DNA of 64,000 nucleotides. Origin: Orthonyx spaldingii. Lineage: Eukaryota > Chordata > Aves > Passeriformes > Orthonychidae. Both the position numbers and the translations under genes were made by a program. The stretch is from positions 288,338-352,337 of the forward strand of contig VZTJ01004095.1 in assembly GCA_013397795.1 (NCBI GenBank), read 5' to 3'. The notes below the pieces were generated by a model. The model was not told where the DNA came from and ran no database searches. It worked only from the letters and a program-made list of their open reading frames with translations. The first letter of the stretch is position 1. Every line of letters begins with the position of its first letter. This document shows positions 49,430-62,500 of this stretch, one piece after another.

Positions 49430-49930
49430 GGGAACCAGCACCATCTCCCCTTATCCCCCACACATCCCTCCTTGCTGTGAGGGAATCAATGCCACCTTCT
49501 CTTGTGTCCCCTCACTGTGTCATGGGAGTCCCAAATGCCATCTCCCCTCACTGAGGTCAGGGCCATGACGGACCCAAAGCCATCTCCCCTCATGCTCCTC
49601 ACTGTCCCCAGTGCCATCTTCCCCCACATCCCCTCATTAATCCCAGGGCTGTGAGGGAGCCAGTGCCACCTCCCTATATGCCCTCACTGTCCCCAACATC
49701 ATCTCCCCTCATGTCCCCTCACTAAGCCCTGGGTTGTGAGGGACCCAGTGCCACCTTCCCTCACTGTGCTCAGTGCCACATCCCCTCGCGTCCCCTCACA
49801 TCCCCTCAACTGTTTCCAACGCCATCTGCCCTCGTGTTCCTTCACTATGCCCAACGCCATCTCCCCTCAAGGGCTCATGAGGGATCCAACGCCACCTCCC
49901 CTCACGGTCCCCTCACGGGGTCACGAGGGT
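49430..49930. repeat. CATCTCCCCTCA / GTCCCCTCAC minisatellite
   Basis: Irregular units of CCATCTCCCCTCATGTCCC with intervening GTGAGGGA phrases cover about 500 bases just upstream of the PLEKHM2 CpG island. Confidence 0.75.
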
Positions 49931-49969
49931 CCCACCGCCATCGCCGCGGGCACCATTTGGGGCGGGCTG

Positions 49970-50180
49970 GGCTCGGCCGGTCTGGGCTCGGCTCCACTCG
50001 GTTCCACTCGGCTCTGTTCGGACAGGCTGGGCTCGGCTCCGCTCGGCCCCGCTCGGCTCGGTTCGGCCCTGCTCGGTTCGGTTCGGCCCTGCTCGGTTCG
50101 GTTCGGCCCTGCTCGGTTCAGTTCGGTCCCGCTCGGCTCGGTTCGGCCCTGCTCGGCTCGGTTCGGCCCTGTTCGGCCGG
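49970..50180. repeat. 20-bp GCTCGGTTCGGTTCGGCCCT array in the PLEKHM2 promoter region
   Basis: A regular 20-base period is visible from 50041 to about 50180, with degenerate copies from 49970. It is dense in CpG. Long open frames on both strands here are by-products of the repeat. Confidence 0.9.
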
Positions 50181-50279
50181 GCTGGGCCGGTCCCGCGGCC
50201 TCGGGCGGGGCGGTCCCGCTGCCGGCCCAGGGCGGTCCCGTTGCCGGCCGGGGCGGGCAGCGCCGCTCGCTCCCTCCCT

Positions 50280-50475
50280 NNNNNNNNNNNNNNNNNNNNN
50301 NNNNNNNNNNNNNNNNNNNNNNNNNNNNNNNNNNNNNNNNNNNNNNNNNNNNNNNNNNNNNNNNNNNNNNNNNNNNNNNNNNNNNNNNNNNNNNNNNNNN
50401 NNNNNNNNNNNNNNNNNNNNNNNNNNNNNNNNNNNNNNNNNNNNNNNNNNNNNNNNNNNNNNNNNNNNNNNNNNN
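50280..50475. other. Assembly gap (196 Ns)
   Basis: It removes the PLEKHM2 start codon and probably the transcription start. Confidence 0.95.
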
Positions 50476-50522
50476 AGGTGAAGGACCGCATCCTGGAGAA
50501 CATCTCCCTCTCCGTCAAGAAG
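50476..50522 (+). CDS. PLEKHM2: PLEKHM2 exon 1 (3' portion)
   Basis: VKDRILENISLSVKK, then donor GTGGGA. The start Met is in the gap. Confidence 0.9.
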
Positions 50523-53500
50523 GTGGGAGCGGGAGCACGGCGGGGGCCGCCGACACCGACCCTCGGTGCTGAGGGGACTAGGCCTGGGGACACCCCTGGG
50601 CTGGGGCTGTGGGGGTTGGGGACAGCCCCGGGGACTCCCCTCTGCCGGGCTCCGGGGTTGGGGACAGCGCTGGGGACTCCCCTCTGCCGGGCTGCGGGGT
50701 TGGGGGCAACCCTAGCACAGCCCTGGATCCGGGCGGTAGGCCGGGGCTGTGCTGTGGTGGCGGTGTTGTGGACAGCCCTGGGGACACCCCCTGTGCTGGG
50801 GCTGGGGACAGCCGGCAGGACAGCCCCTCTGCCGGGGCTGTGGGGCTGGGGACAACTCTAGGACAGCCCTCGGGGCTCCCTCACCCGGCTCTGCCGGGGC
50901 TGTGGGCCTGGGGATGGCCCGGGGGACCCTCCTCTGCAAGGGATGTGGGCCTGGGGACAGCCCTAGGACAGCCCCGGGGACTCTCCTCTGCCGGTTTATA
51001 GGGCTGGTGACAGCCCAGGGAACCTCCCTCAGCTGATTCTGGGGACAGCTCTGGGACGCCTTTACGTGCTGTGGTTGAGAATGGGGCCGTGGGCCTGGGG
51101 ACAGCCCCAGGACAGCCCTGGGGACTCCCCTCTGCCCAGGGGTGCCCGTGGGGGCTGTGTCTGCCAGAGGTGCAGGGCTGGGGGACACTCCTGGGGATGC
51201 CCAGACACACACCACTGCCATGGGTGTAGGATTGAAGGATGATCCCTGTGAACCCCCTGCCTGAGGTGTGGGGCTAGGGGACAATCCTACGGACCCCCAC
51301 ACCCAAGGAAGATCCCAGGGATACTGATGAACTCTGGGACAGGAGCGTGGGGCCAAGAGCACCCAGCATCCCCTCTGCCAGAGGTGGACACTTTTGGGGG
51401 TGTTCTTGGAGACCCCCTGTGCTGAGGGTGTGAGGCTGGACGCAACCCTTCTGGTGGTGGGGGTGGCACATCTGCGGTGTGGGGTCACCCTGCCAAAGGG
51501 ACACTGCCAGGGTCACCCCCAGGACCCTCTGTCTCCATTGGGATATACTGGGATTCTCCTACCCAGGATTCCCCTTTTCAAAGGACGGGATTGGGGGGGA
51601 CCCCTTTTCCTGGGGCTCTACTCAGGAGGGATTTGGAGTGCAGCCTAAAACCATCTTTCTAGAGGTTCTCCCTCCAGTGAGGCACATCCTGTGGAGGCCA
51701 CAGGATAGAGGGGCAGGTCCTGGAACACTCTCCCCGTGGACACAGGGGATGTGTGGTTCATTCCTGTGCCCTGCTCTGTGCCCTCAAAACAGGGCTCTGA
51801 ACACGTGTGCCCTCATGCTTCATCTCTCACCTTCTCCTTGCCCCTCGTTTCTTCTCGGATGGTTCCCTAAAGCCCATACTGGTGGTGGAAACATCTGTGA
51901 GCCGGCACAGAGAGGACCAGGATGCTAATATCTTTGGGAAGGCCATAGGAGTGAGTTGTAAGGACATGCTGGAAGTTTGGAGTTGGCCCACCTGTGAGCT
52001 CCAACCATCCTTGAAAAAGAACCCCTGCTCCATTTGAGGAGGCAGCGGGAGTTTCATTTGTGTTTGTCCCAAGTTTCAGGGGAAAGGCTGTCTGGACTTG
52101 CTGTTATTTCTCCAGTTGTTGGGTTTCCTCTGCCTTATGGAATAGTTTTCCTGTGCTCTGCAGTGTGTCCTGACACAGATTCATCCATGAAAACTTGTCT
52201 TATGAAGACCAGCACAAGTGAATTCCTGGTGTTGTTAAGAAAGGGATGGCTGGACACCACCTCTGGGGTGTAGGATGGATGTGCAAACCTCTCCCAGCTT
52301 TTTTCTTCCATGGATGACCCTGACCTCTGGTCTCTTGCCTTCTTGTCCTCTAAAAATTAAGGATAATCTTGTATCTATCTGAAAATCAGTGGATGTTCAG
52401 CCTGCTCTCAGCTCTGTCACCGTGCTCTGCAACGTTCCTGCCTCAGTTTCCCTGTATATATAAGGAATACAACTTCCCACACAGGATTGGTTGGACATAA
52501 TTTATTTGCATTGTGAAAATCCTCAGAAGATCACGGTTGGAAATGCTAAAAAATCAACATTATGTTTATTTTAATTGTTATTGTGATTGAAGAGGACTGT
52601 TCAGCTCTAGTTCTGCCAATACACCTTGGCCTGCCTGATCCTTGCCAACTCCTGTCTTGGTCCAGCAGTGAAAATTTTGGGATTTTCCAATCCTGCCTCT
52701 TTGTTCTTGTTCAGAGCAAAACTCAGGGAAGTGTAAGAACCTACTTCAGGCTGATGGATTAATTTCTACCATCCCAGTGAAACCAGACTCAGGCCATGGT
52801 GAAATTCCACCCTGCTTTTTTACCCCCAGGAGGCAATTCTCCTTCCTCAAGGAAATCGCTATGGAGCTGCTAATTTTTCCCAATGCTTACCTCTCTAACT
52901 TCAGCCTGAAATCCCTGATCCTCTTTTTCCCTGTGAATGGCAAGAGTAAAGTAGTAGGTTAAGGGAGCAAGTGGCTTTGTGCTGGGAAATCCTGCTCTCC
53001 TTCATCCTCGGCTTGAGTAAGTCCTTGGCACTGGAATTGTGTCATGGGGCTTGGAGGAGTTTTCCAAGCATCCTGCCTCCGATTTCGAAAGCTTCCTCAC
53101 AGTGTGGGTTGCTCACTCCTTACTTTCACCACAGGTGCAGGTGTGGAATGGAGGGTTTGGCTGTGTCTGTGGTGATGGTGTGGGTTTTCTTGCTCAGCTG
53201 CAGACCCAAAGAGGAGAAAAAATGCCTTATTTTTGTGGAGTTGCCCAGGGAGAAGCACCCTGTGCTTGGCAGCCTCGGATGGGAAAGGAGAGGAGCAGCA
53301 GTACAGCCCTGGGCAGGGTTTGACACTCAGGGCTGTGACTGTACCTGGCTGTGATTTCAGTTTTTGCCAGGTGCTACTGGATTTTAGGGATGGGAGAGCT
53401 GAGCACAAGCAGTGGGTGAATTCTGTACAAATCCACAGCAAAAAAATGCTTTGATTCCAAGAAACTCCCTCAAACCTCAGTGAACAGGACCATTTCTCTT

Positions 53501-56500
53501 ATTTTCCTGAAAAGACATGAGGCATGGAGCACGGATGGAAAAGTGGCAAACCTGCTTGGAGAGGGTAATTCCAGCCTGTGGGGTTCTCTGTGTGGTTCCC
53601 AGGTACCAATGGGAGTTCACTGGTAGCTCTGCTGTGGGTTTCAGAGGTGTGAGGTCAGCGTGAAGTCAGGCCTCCACTGCAAAAAGTGAGGCAAAACAGC
53701 TAACTTAGACAAAATAGGCTGCTCCAACCAGAGAGATGTCAAGAGGTTTCTGCTCTTGGTGGCTTCAGGAGAGGCTGGGAAAGCTCAGCACTGGGAAGCT
53801 GGGTCCCTGCTTCAGTTTCAGCACAGATCCAAGGGAATTGGGAGCATGGTTTTGGTTTCCCATCTACAGCATGTCCTCTGTGTCCTTCCTGGGGGCTGTA
53901 AATTAATTCACAGGGTGATGCTTTTTGCACACATGGACAGTGTTACTTCCGTCTTGTGACCGTTTCTTTTCCCACTCAGTTCCCCTTCTGCTAAGAGGGC
54001 TGTGCTCCAGCTCAAATTACTGCACAAATTGATGCCTAAGCCTTGGTTTTTGCAAAGATGTAGGGCTTTATTGGGGCAGAAGGCTGGAGATGGGCACGTT
54101 GTGCCTCAGTGTGCAGGCCCTTGTTCACTCAAGTGCTTGTTTCCTTCTAGGAGGTGCTGCTGTGTGTGGTGGCAGTGGGATGAGAGCAGCTTCCTGGTGC
54201 TGCCCAGGTGGACTCTAAACACACCAGAAATGCCAACAACTTCAAATCTGTCCTTGGCCAAGCATCTCCTGGTAGCCAGGAGCTGTCACAGGTTCCACGT
54301 CCATGGAGCTGGTGGTTTGTGTTCTCTGGGGTTTCCCTGGACATTCGCTGCATTCAGGAGGGGTTTAGTGCTCTCCTACCTGGGATTAAGTGATGAAAAT
54401 GCAAAGTCCTTAAACAGTGTTATTGTTGACAATTCCAGGAGCTGAATGTAAAATCAGAAAAGAGGTCAGAATCCAAGATTTTGGAACCCCTCCCTGGTTT
54501 TCAGGCTATTCTGCTGGCTTTGAAGGACACACATTCCCATGAACCCTGGAGCAGCTGATCCTTGGTGCATGTCAATCAGGTGGAGCAGTGGTTTTTGCTG
54601 ACGTTGCAGGAGTTCTTGCCAAAAGCTCTGGCTCTGCTCCGTTTCTCCATGACTTTGGGAAGGTTTCCACTGCCCTCACAGCAAGTTAATGCTGAGCCTT
54701 TGCTGCCTGTCTCCGGGTTGGATTTTTAGCCTGTACCTTTGCAGTCTCCTTTGCTGAGCTCTGCCTTGTGACCCCTCTGCTCCTCCTGCACAGTGAGGGA
54801 GGGTGGGTTTGGGCATGGCTTAGTGCCCCCATGTCCTGGAGAGGAGCAGGGAGTGCTGGAGTGGAGCATCCCTACTCAAATCACACAGGGAGCGTGCTCA
54901 TCTCTGCCCAGGTGGATTTATTTAGCCCGACGGCCGTGACACGGAGGCAGCAGCTCTGGAGATGTGAAAACAGCCAAACAGTCTCTTGCCTTCTGCTCCC
55001 TGTTGAGGGGCACCTCGCTGGCTCGAAGACCACAGGGATTTTATCTCTGCCAGGGTCTTTCCTCTTGCTCACTCACATCTCTCCAGGCCACATTACCAGG
55101 GTGGGCCTGCAAGTTCCTTAGCCACGTGAACCAGGTTTGCCAGCTGCTGGGAGCCTGTGGGTGAAGGTAGCAGCAATCTCAGTAACTCTTGAGTTGTCCA
55201 TGAAGACAACACACAAGGGTCACTCAGGTGCTTTTAACAAGTCCACAGATGTGTTTTGGTGGGTGTCCAAGGGCTTTGTCTCTATGCTGCTGTGGTTCTG
55301 CTCTCATCATAGCTGTGTATTGCTTGGGTTGCTTGAGTATTTCAAGGTTTATCTCTTCAGAAATTCTTCTTGCCTCATCCCAGTGATCAGGAAACTTCCC
55401 TGCCTGGCCATCCAGGAGCCACTCAGATAGTCACACTCACCACCACAGGTCTGGTGGTGATCTGAGGTTCGTCATCCACAATTTCAAGGGGATTGGGTTC
55501 TGCAGGTACCTAAACTGATGTCCGTCCTCCACAACACCCAAAATCAACCCTGGAGCTGAGGGTGGACAAGGTTGTGATAACATTTTGGGAATTAAAAAAT
55601 CCCCTTTGTTCTCCTCCCTCTAACACAAAGCGTTTCGCTGGGAGAGCGGTCGGTTTAGGAAGGTGAATTTTGGCCATGGTTTTCCCAAGGAGCTAAAGCA
55701 AAGCCTCCGAGCCTCTCTGCCTCTGATTGCACAACTTCGGTGGCTGTTGAGTGATTTCAGCTTTTCCCACTTCTGGTGAACTGGTCCAAGAGGTGTAACT
55801 GAATTAACTGCGGGCTGGAGGCTAATGGTCGGTGGGGAGGGACTTGGAGCTGCGATACCTGGCGTGTGAGGGAGCAGCAGCTCCCTGGGAGAGCAGCACC
55901 TTGCTTGCTTCTGGTGTGTTTGCCACTGGACTTGGGTTTTTTTCTCCATAAAATCTCTTTTCTGTTATGCTGAGCATGTGACCTTCCCATCTGCCTTTGG
56001 TTAGCTCAGGGATCCTGTTCCGCTGCAGCCAATTCTGTGCCCGGCCCCTGCTCTGCTCTCTGTGACAGGAACAGGATGCTCCCTAAGCATTCCCACTGGA
56101 AAAAATCCTACCCTTGTCTGAGCCACACGTGGACCCAGCCTGCTGCAAGCTTTGCTGCTTAGAAATAGTGAAGGAAAGCCTTAGGGGGTGTGAGCTGAGG
56201 AGCGTATGTGTCCCAGGAGGTGACAGCCTTGCTGGCCTTGGATTGGGAATGCTTCAAAGCTCAGTATTTCCAGCAAGGAGCAACCTTGCTGTGGGTTTCA
56301 GTTTCACCTGTGTCAGGCTCCTGTCTGTCCACATCTCCAGGCTGCTCCAAGGGCACTCGTGGTGCCTTCCAGGTGCTGATGCTCTGAGTGTGCCTGGTGT
56401 GTTTTTTCTGAAAAAAGCCCCAAGATCCAGGTGAGGTGCACGAAGTGGGAAGCTGGGCACTGAGGCCAGTGCTGAGTTGGAAGCTTGTAAGGAATGTTGA

Positions 56501-59500
56501 GTCAGATCGTGTGTGTGACCTCCAAAATGTCCTGCTAAAGCTGGAGTTTTAGGACTTTGTGTCATACCAGTGTATGAGAGAGACCAGCACCCCATCCATG
56601 AAATTCAGCCTGCTTTTATGGATGGTATGGAAAACTAGGAGTTTTCAGGCACAGGAGTTCAGCCTCTCCTTATCCATTTTCCATTGAATGTCTGTGCCCC
56701 CTGAGCAGGTGTGAAAGTGACAGTTCTGAGGTGTCTGTCCTGGCCCTTCCCACTGTGTCTCCCCTTGGCACTGAGCTGCCAGTGCTTGGGACAAGGTCAG
56801 TCGCCCTTTTTGTGCCCCCTGGAGCTCCAGGATTGCTCCTGAGGGTGCTCAGCTCTTCCAGCTGGAGAAACCCCTTCACCTCAGTCCATGTGCTGTGGGT
56901 GGGAATGAGGCTTTTGAAGCACCTCTCCCCTCTCCCATCCCAGTTAAGGAGCTGAGGAATGCAAGGGGTGTTTGTTGACCTGCCAGGGAAATACCAAGCA
57001 GAACAAGTGAAATGGAATTGACGTTGAAAAGCTTCTGGTGAAACATCTGCAGGGCAGATTTACAGAGGGCAGATGTGGACTCATTTGGGTTGTGGCCAGC
57101 CCTGAACAGGTCTGGAGACTACTTCAGTATTCCAATAAGTTTTTAGAATTACTGGAGAGATTTCAAAGGAGCCACCATAAGAATGATTAGATTTGGGAAT
57201 GGGCTTTCCAGAACACCTCCCTGATTATTTGTTGGCTTCCCTTGCAACACCGGAGCTCTTCAGATCAGCCTGGAAAGCTTCACACTCATTGAGAACCACT
57301 GCAATTAACAGGTTATAAAATGGTGCAAGGAATAGCCTCTCTTTTGTATGCCAGCGTGGGGCGGGGTGTGTCACTGCCAAAAAAATGAACCTGTGAATGA
57401 TAAACAGCAATTAAATCCTCCTCCTCCTCGGTGGGGATGAGGTGCGAGTGTTCCCGGTGCCAGCCAGGTCTCTACTCCCACTGGACAAACACCCTCCTGC
57501 TCCAGGCTGTCCCAGGTGTGTTCAGCCCGTGGCTGGGCTGTTGTGGCCCTGTCCCCGGGCAGGTTCTGTCCCACGAGCGCTGTGCTCGGACCTGGTGGGT
57601 GCCGCGGAGTGGTGCCGGTGGATGGATGGCCGGGATGCCTTCTGCGTGCCAGCAGTGCTTATTTTGGCCACAGGAATGTCTATAAATAGCCCCGGGTCAG
57701 GGCTTCAGGCACTGCCGTGCCCCTCACGAGTCCTCCATCCGAGCCAGCCTTCAGCCCTTCCTTCTGGATTTAGGGTGCAGAGGAGATGAGAGGAAGAACA
57801 TCTCTCTGGAAAACCCAGGGATGACGTTTTAAACCCAATTATTTGCCTCATTCCTGATCTCCCCAGCTCCAGCCCAGCTCACTGCCCAGCTGTGTCAGGG
57901 AGCTGCTTTGTGGATGCCTCATGAAGTTTGGTCACCACCTCCCAGACAGGTCCGACTGCTGAGGGAGAGGCTGGTTCAATTATCCATGTGTGTTTTATAG
58001 CGATCTACAAGAGACTCCATATAAAGACTCCATAAAATGCCATTTTTCAGGGCAGTGCCACATCACTCCTGCTATCACCACGCTCAGCGGCAGGTGCTGG
58101 GATCATTCTCCATGATGCTCATGGTCGTAATTCCCACAGATTTTCAGCTAGGCATTGGATTTTTGAAAAGTGCTGCAGCTGGACTTTGTTCCCCAATTGG
58201 GAAAGCTGTTTCATCCTAACTTTCCTCCGTGTGTCTTCACCCTTCTTCCCAAGCCAAAAACGCCTCCCCATCAGTTTTTGCAAGTCTTTCCCCACCCTGG
58301 CTGCAGGGATGACTCCACCCCGGAGATCCCGAGACTTGCTGTGTCTTGTTTCCTCCCTGGCCACGTGGTGGCTGGGCAGGGATTCAGCTGGCTGGTTTTT
58401 GGGAATTGTGCTCCAGTGAGCCGTGCATGCCCTTGGCTGGGCACTGGAAGCCATTGGCCGTGTTTATTGTGGAGGGGTGCTGGAGGTGGCACCGTCCCTG
58501 GGTGCAGCGCTGTGTGGGGCCGTGGTGGCACGTCTGGGTGGCAGTGAGCCCTTGTGTGCCTCCCTGTGACCCACAGCTCCTAAAGGCCGTGACTCGGAGT
58601 GCCAGAATCCCAGCCCCAAACTGCTGAGCGCGCCTTTCCCGCTCGCTCTGAGCAAGACACAGCCACCCCAGCTCATCCTCTGGCTCCTGATGTGCCACAG
58701 GGACAGGGCTGAGCATTTTGGGGTGGGTTTGCTCTGGATATGGCCGTGGGGCTGGGTTTTCCCCAGCAAGGGGGATGCAGGGGGAGCTGGTTTGTGCAGA
58801 GCAGGAGCTCAGTGCTCCTTGCAGAGCAGCTAAAAGGGACACCAACCCTTGGTGTAACACTGAATGAGCCCTTCAAAACCTAAACACCTTCCTGGCGGAG
58901 GATTGGGCTTTTCTAGAGAAGATAAATCCATATTTTAGATGAAGACAACCACCATTTGCTAATAGTTTGCACCCTCGGATGATGGGAGCGGGTCGGTCCA
59001 TGAAGAGGGATGGGAGCTGTGCACTGGCTGCAGGAAGGAGCGTGACAAAGTTCTGAGTTATTCTGGGGGAAAGGAGGAAAGAAAAAAGAGGAAATACTTG
59101 TATTTCCTCATCTCTTTTGCTGCCCAGGCTTGGAGTGTCTCTGTCACGGGGAATTCCTCCAGTCAGAGGCACAGACAGGCTCCAAGTTCCCTCCACACTG
59201 ACCTCCCCAAGCTGTCTCCTTTTTTCAGTGGTGAGCTAACGAAATGCCTGAGTTATTCTTGTTCCCCCCAGCTCTCCCCCGCAGCTGCATTTCCCCAATC
59301 CAGCACAGAGCCTGCAGAAACACCCGGGACCTCCTCCAAGGGCACCCCAGCTCCCTGCAGAGCCCACAGCCTGGTTGGGACAAGCTGGTAATTTCTGCCC
59401 TCAAATGCCGGCTCATGTCCTATGAGATCCTTGCTTCCTGCCTCCATTTTCCGAAAAATGGGATATTTTAGTGAGCTCCAGCTCTTGGAGAGCATCCTCA

Positions 59501-62500
59501 TGACTCCATCTATCCATCACCTGAGGGATCTGGGTCTAAATTATTATTTTGTTTCTTCCTCTGGTGTCCTTACTGCAGCTTCAAACACTGGCTGCAAGTA
59601 CCTCCTAAAATTTTTCTTACATAGTGGGATTTTAGAGCATTTTTCCTCTCTTCTTCAGTCTGGGCTGCCTATGAATAGCAGGAATCTTCTGAAACTGCTT
59701 CCTCCCAAAAATGGGTAGGAGCTGCTGAGCTGAAATGCTCCAGGTCTCACCTGGGTGTTGTGAAAACCCCTGTGGATCTCCAGAGCACCCCCAGGTGCCT
59801 CTGCAAACACCACCCAGTTGTGTGTCTGCTTTCCCAGGGATTCCCCTGCTGGAGCAGATGGGACAGGGACAGGCAGAGCAGGGCTGTGCCATCGGATAGG
59901 GGAGCTCTGGCTGCGATTCTCCAGGCTCAGCAGCTTTTCCCCACGTAAAGGCTGGGACCAGCTCCATGCAGGAACATGCCTGGCTCTCCCATCTTACCTA
60001 AGAGCTCCAGAGGGACTCAAGGGCTTCAGGCCAGGGGGGGTGTTGGAGTGGGATATGTTCATACTCATAACAGTGTTGTTGGGATCAGTTTCCAGAGGCC
60101 GTGAGGTGTTCTCTGACCCCTGGATAACTTCACATCAAGACTGCATGATTTTTCTAAAGGAATTTCTCTAGTAATAATTCTGGAGGAGAAACCAGTTTTG
60201 GGGGACAGGTCAGACTTGACAAACACAATAATGTCAAGCTTTTGGGTTTTACACATCTATCACCTAGTGAGGTTTGGCAAAGACGTGTCAGGCCACTAAA
60301 ATAACACATATCTTGTCTATAATGTTGTTGTGGCTCAGCTGAGCTGTTCTTGCTTATTGCCAGCAAACAGCCATGGCCTATCCAGCTGAGATTACAACCC
60401 GAGAGAGTAATCTCCCTGCCTGGATGCCGAGGATGTGTGAGACAGGACCTAAATAGATCCGTAAGCTCCGGGGGCAGGAGGAGGCTGGTGGGTCAGCTGG
60501 GAAAGGATGTAGGATTTGGGTGCAAGGGGATTTCTAGGATTTCTAGCAAAACCCAGGAGAGGCCTCATCCGTGTGAGGAACAGAAACGGAGCAGAGCTGG
60601 GTTTATTTCTGCTCTGAACCACTTTGTGGTGGCTGCAGAGGAACCACCAGACCCCGCAGTAGTTTTGGCTGGGAGGGAAGAGGCTGCTCCACATTGGGGA
60701 ATTTGGTTGTGCAGCCACCACAGCACTGCTGGGCTGAGAGACGTGGGGACACTGGGCGAGGTTCTCCCTGTAGTTACTGCCTTTGGGGCCCTCTCAAAAC
60801 CCATGGCTACACCCCGTACGTAAAACCTGCATCAGGGTTTAGCAAGCGGAGAGATCACAAAAAGCTGTTCAGTGCTGGATATGAGTGTTCTGGCTGCTCC
60901 TCGTGGGCTGGAGAAGGGCGTTCCAGCCATCCCATCTCTTCTTTTTGCAGCTGCAGAGCTACTTTGCTGCCTGTGAAGATGAGACACCGGCCATCAGAAA
61001 CCATGACAAGGTCCTGCAGCGGCTCTGTGAACACCTGGACCATGCTCTGCTCTACGGGTGAGCCTGGAGCCCAGCTCTGGGATGCTGCTTTTCTCCATGG
61101 AGAAAGCCTGGTGTGGAGCTTCAGCATGGGAAAAGCATTAGGCAGGGATTGGGGTGGAGATAATGAAGCCTTTGCTTAATTTTCCTCTGGGATTTTTCTT
61201 CCTCCAGACTGCAAGATCTTTCCTCGGGGTACTGGGTGCTGGTCGTTCACTTCACGCGCCGGGAAGCCATCAAACAGATCGAAGTGCTGCAGCACGTGGC
61301 CACCAACCTGGGACGCAGTGAGTATTCAGTGTCCCCAGCTCTGCATTTGGGGACACCTGGGGAGGCCCAGGTTGGGGCTGGTGGTGGATCGAGGGAGCCA
61401 TTGGAATCCAGGTTGCAGGCAAAGGAATTGCAGAATCGTTAAAGTTGGAAAGGACCTCTAAGATCATCGAGTCCCACCATTAACCCAGCACTGTCCACCA
61501 CTAAACCATGTCCCCAGGTGCCACATCCACACGTAGTCTGAACATTTCCAGGGATGGTGATTCCACCACTTCCCTGGGCAGCCTGTGCCAAGGAGGTGGG
61601 AGTCCTGCCGTGACCACATGAGGTCCCTAGAAATAATGTCACCGTGCCTTGGGGCCAGGTGCTGAGGTGTAGCCCAGCTTCTGCTGCCCTGAAACTCAAG
61701 GCTGTGCCCTCAACAAGGCTTCCAGAGAGATGGGAGTCCTGTGGGGCCATGCCCTCACGAAGGGCCCCTGGCAGATGGGAGCTCTGTGGGGCCGTGCCCT
61801 TGGGAAGAATTTCTGGCAGATGGGACTCCTGTGGGGCCATGTCCTCAGGACAGGGTTTGTGGCAGATGGGAGTCCTGCAGGGCCATGCCCTTGGGAATGG
61901 TTCCTAGCAGAGAGGAGCTCTGTGGGGCCATGCCCTCGAGAAGGGTTTCTGGCAGATGGAAACTCTGTGGGGCCATGCCCTTGGGAAGGGTTTGTGGCAG
62001 ATGGGAGTCCTGCAGGGCCATGCCCTCGGGAATGGTTCCTGGCAGATGGAAGCCCTGTGGGGCCATGCCCTCAGGAAGGGTTCCTGGCAGATGGTAGCAT
62101 CCTCTCTCACCCCACATCTTGCTGTAGCAGTCATGTGCATGATTCTGCATTTTCCCCGCTCCGAGTTGTCCATAGCAGATGTTTGGGACCATCGAGGCCG
62201 CTTTTGACGCAGGACAGTGCCCAGATCCTCTGTGCCTGATTATCCAAAGACCCGTCATGTCCTGGGCCTGTACTGGTGAGAGCAGAGCTGAGCACAGGCT
62301 CCACTGTCACCTCTCTCTGCACCAGAATTTGTGTCAGATCTCACCTGGGCTGATTCACAGCAATTCTCCCTCTGCCTCTCCCATCATTTCTGGCAGGCCT
62401 CCCATCTTGCTGGAGAGACACAGTTGTGTGGCTACTTCTTAACCTGTCTCTCACCAGTTTTACTCCAAATCATGAATCTCACACTGGCATTTTCCCCTCC

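Larger units (their letters stand above)
45561..49430. other. Intergenic spacer before PLEKHM2
   Basis: Two CR1 fragments (46672-46828, 48234-48288). No gene was recognised; open frames up to 265 codons near 48771-49568 lack family resemblance and splice support. A repeat-free AT-rich patch with homeodomain-like TAATTA words and a CCAAT motif lies at 47405-47490. Confidence 0.5.

Noticed and set aside
48771..49568. 265-codon plus-strand frame
   Set aside because: No recognisable domain, Pro/Ser drift, overlaps the start of a minisatellite.
49736..50572. Long frames through the PLEKHM2 promoter repeat
   Set aside because: A 20-bp repeat and Ns keep all frames open.
61690..62097. CRISPR-like array or repeat protein gene
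   Set aside because: Units are contiguous with no spacers and lie in a vertebrate intron.
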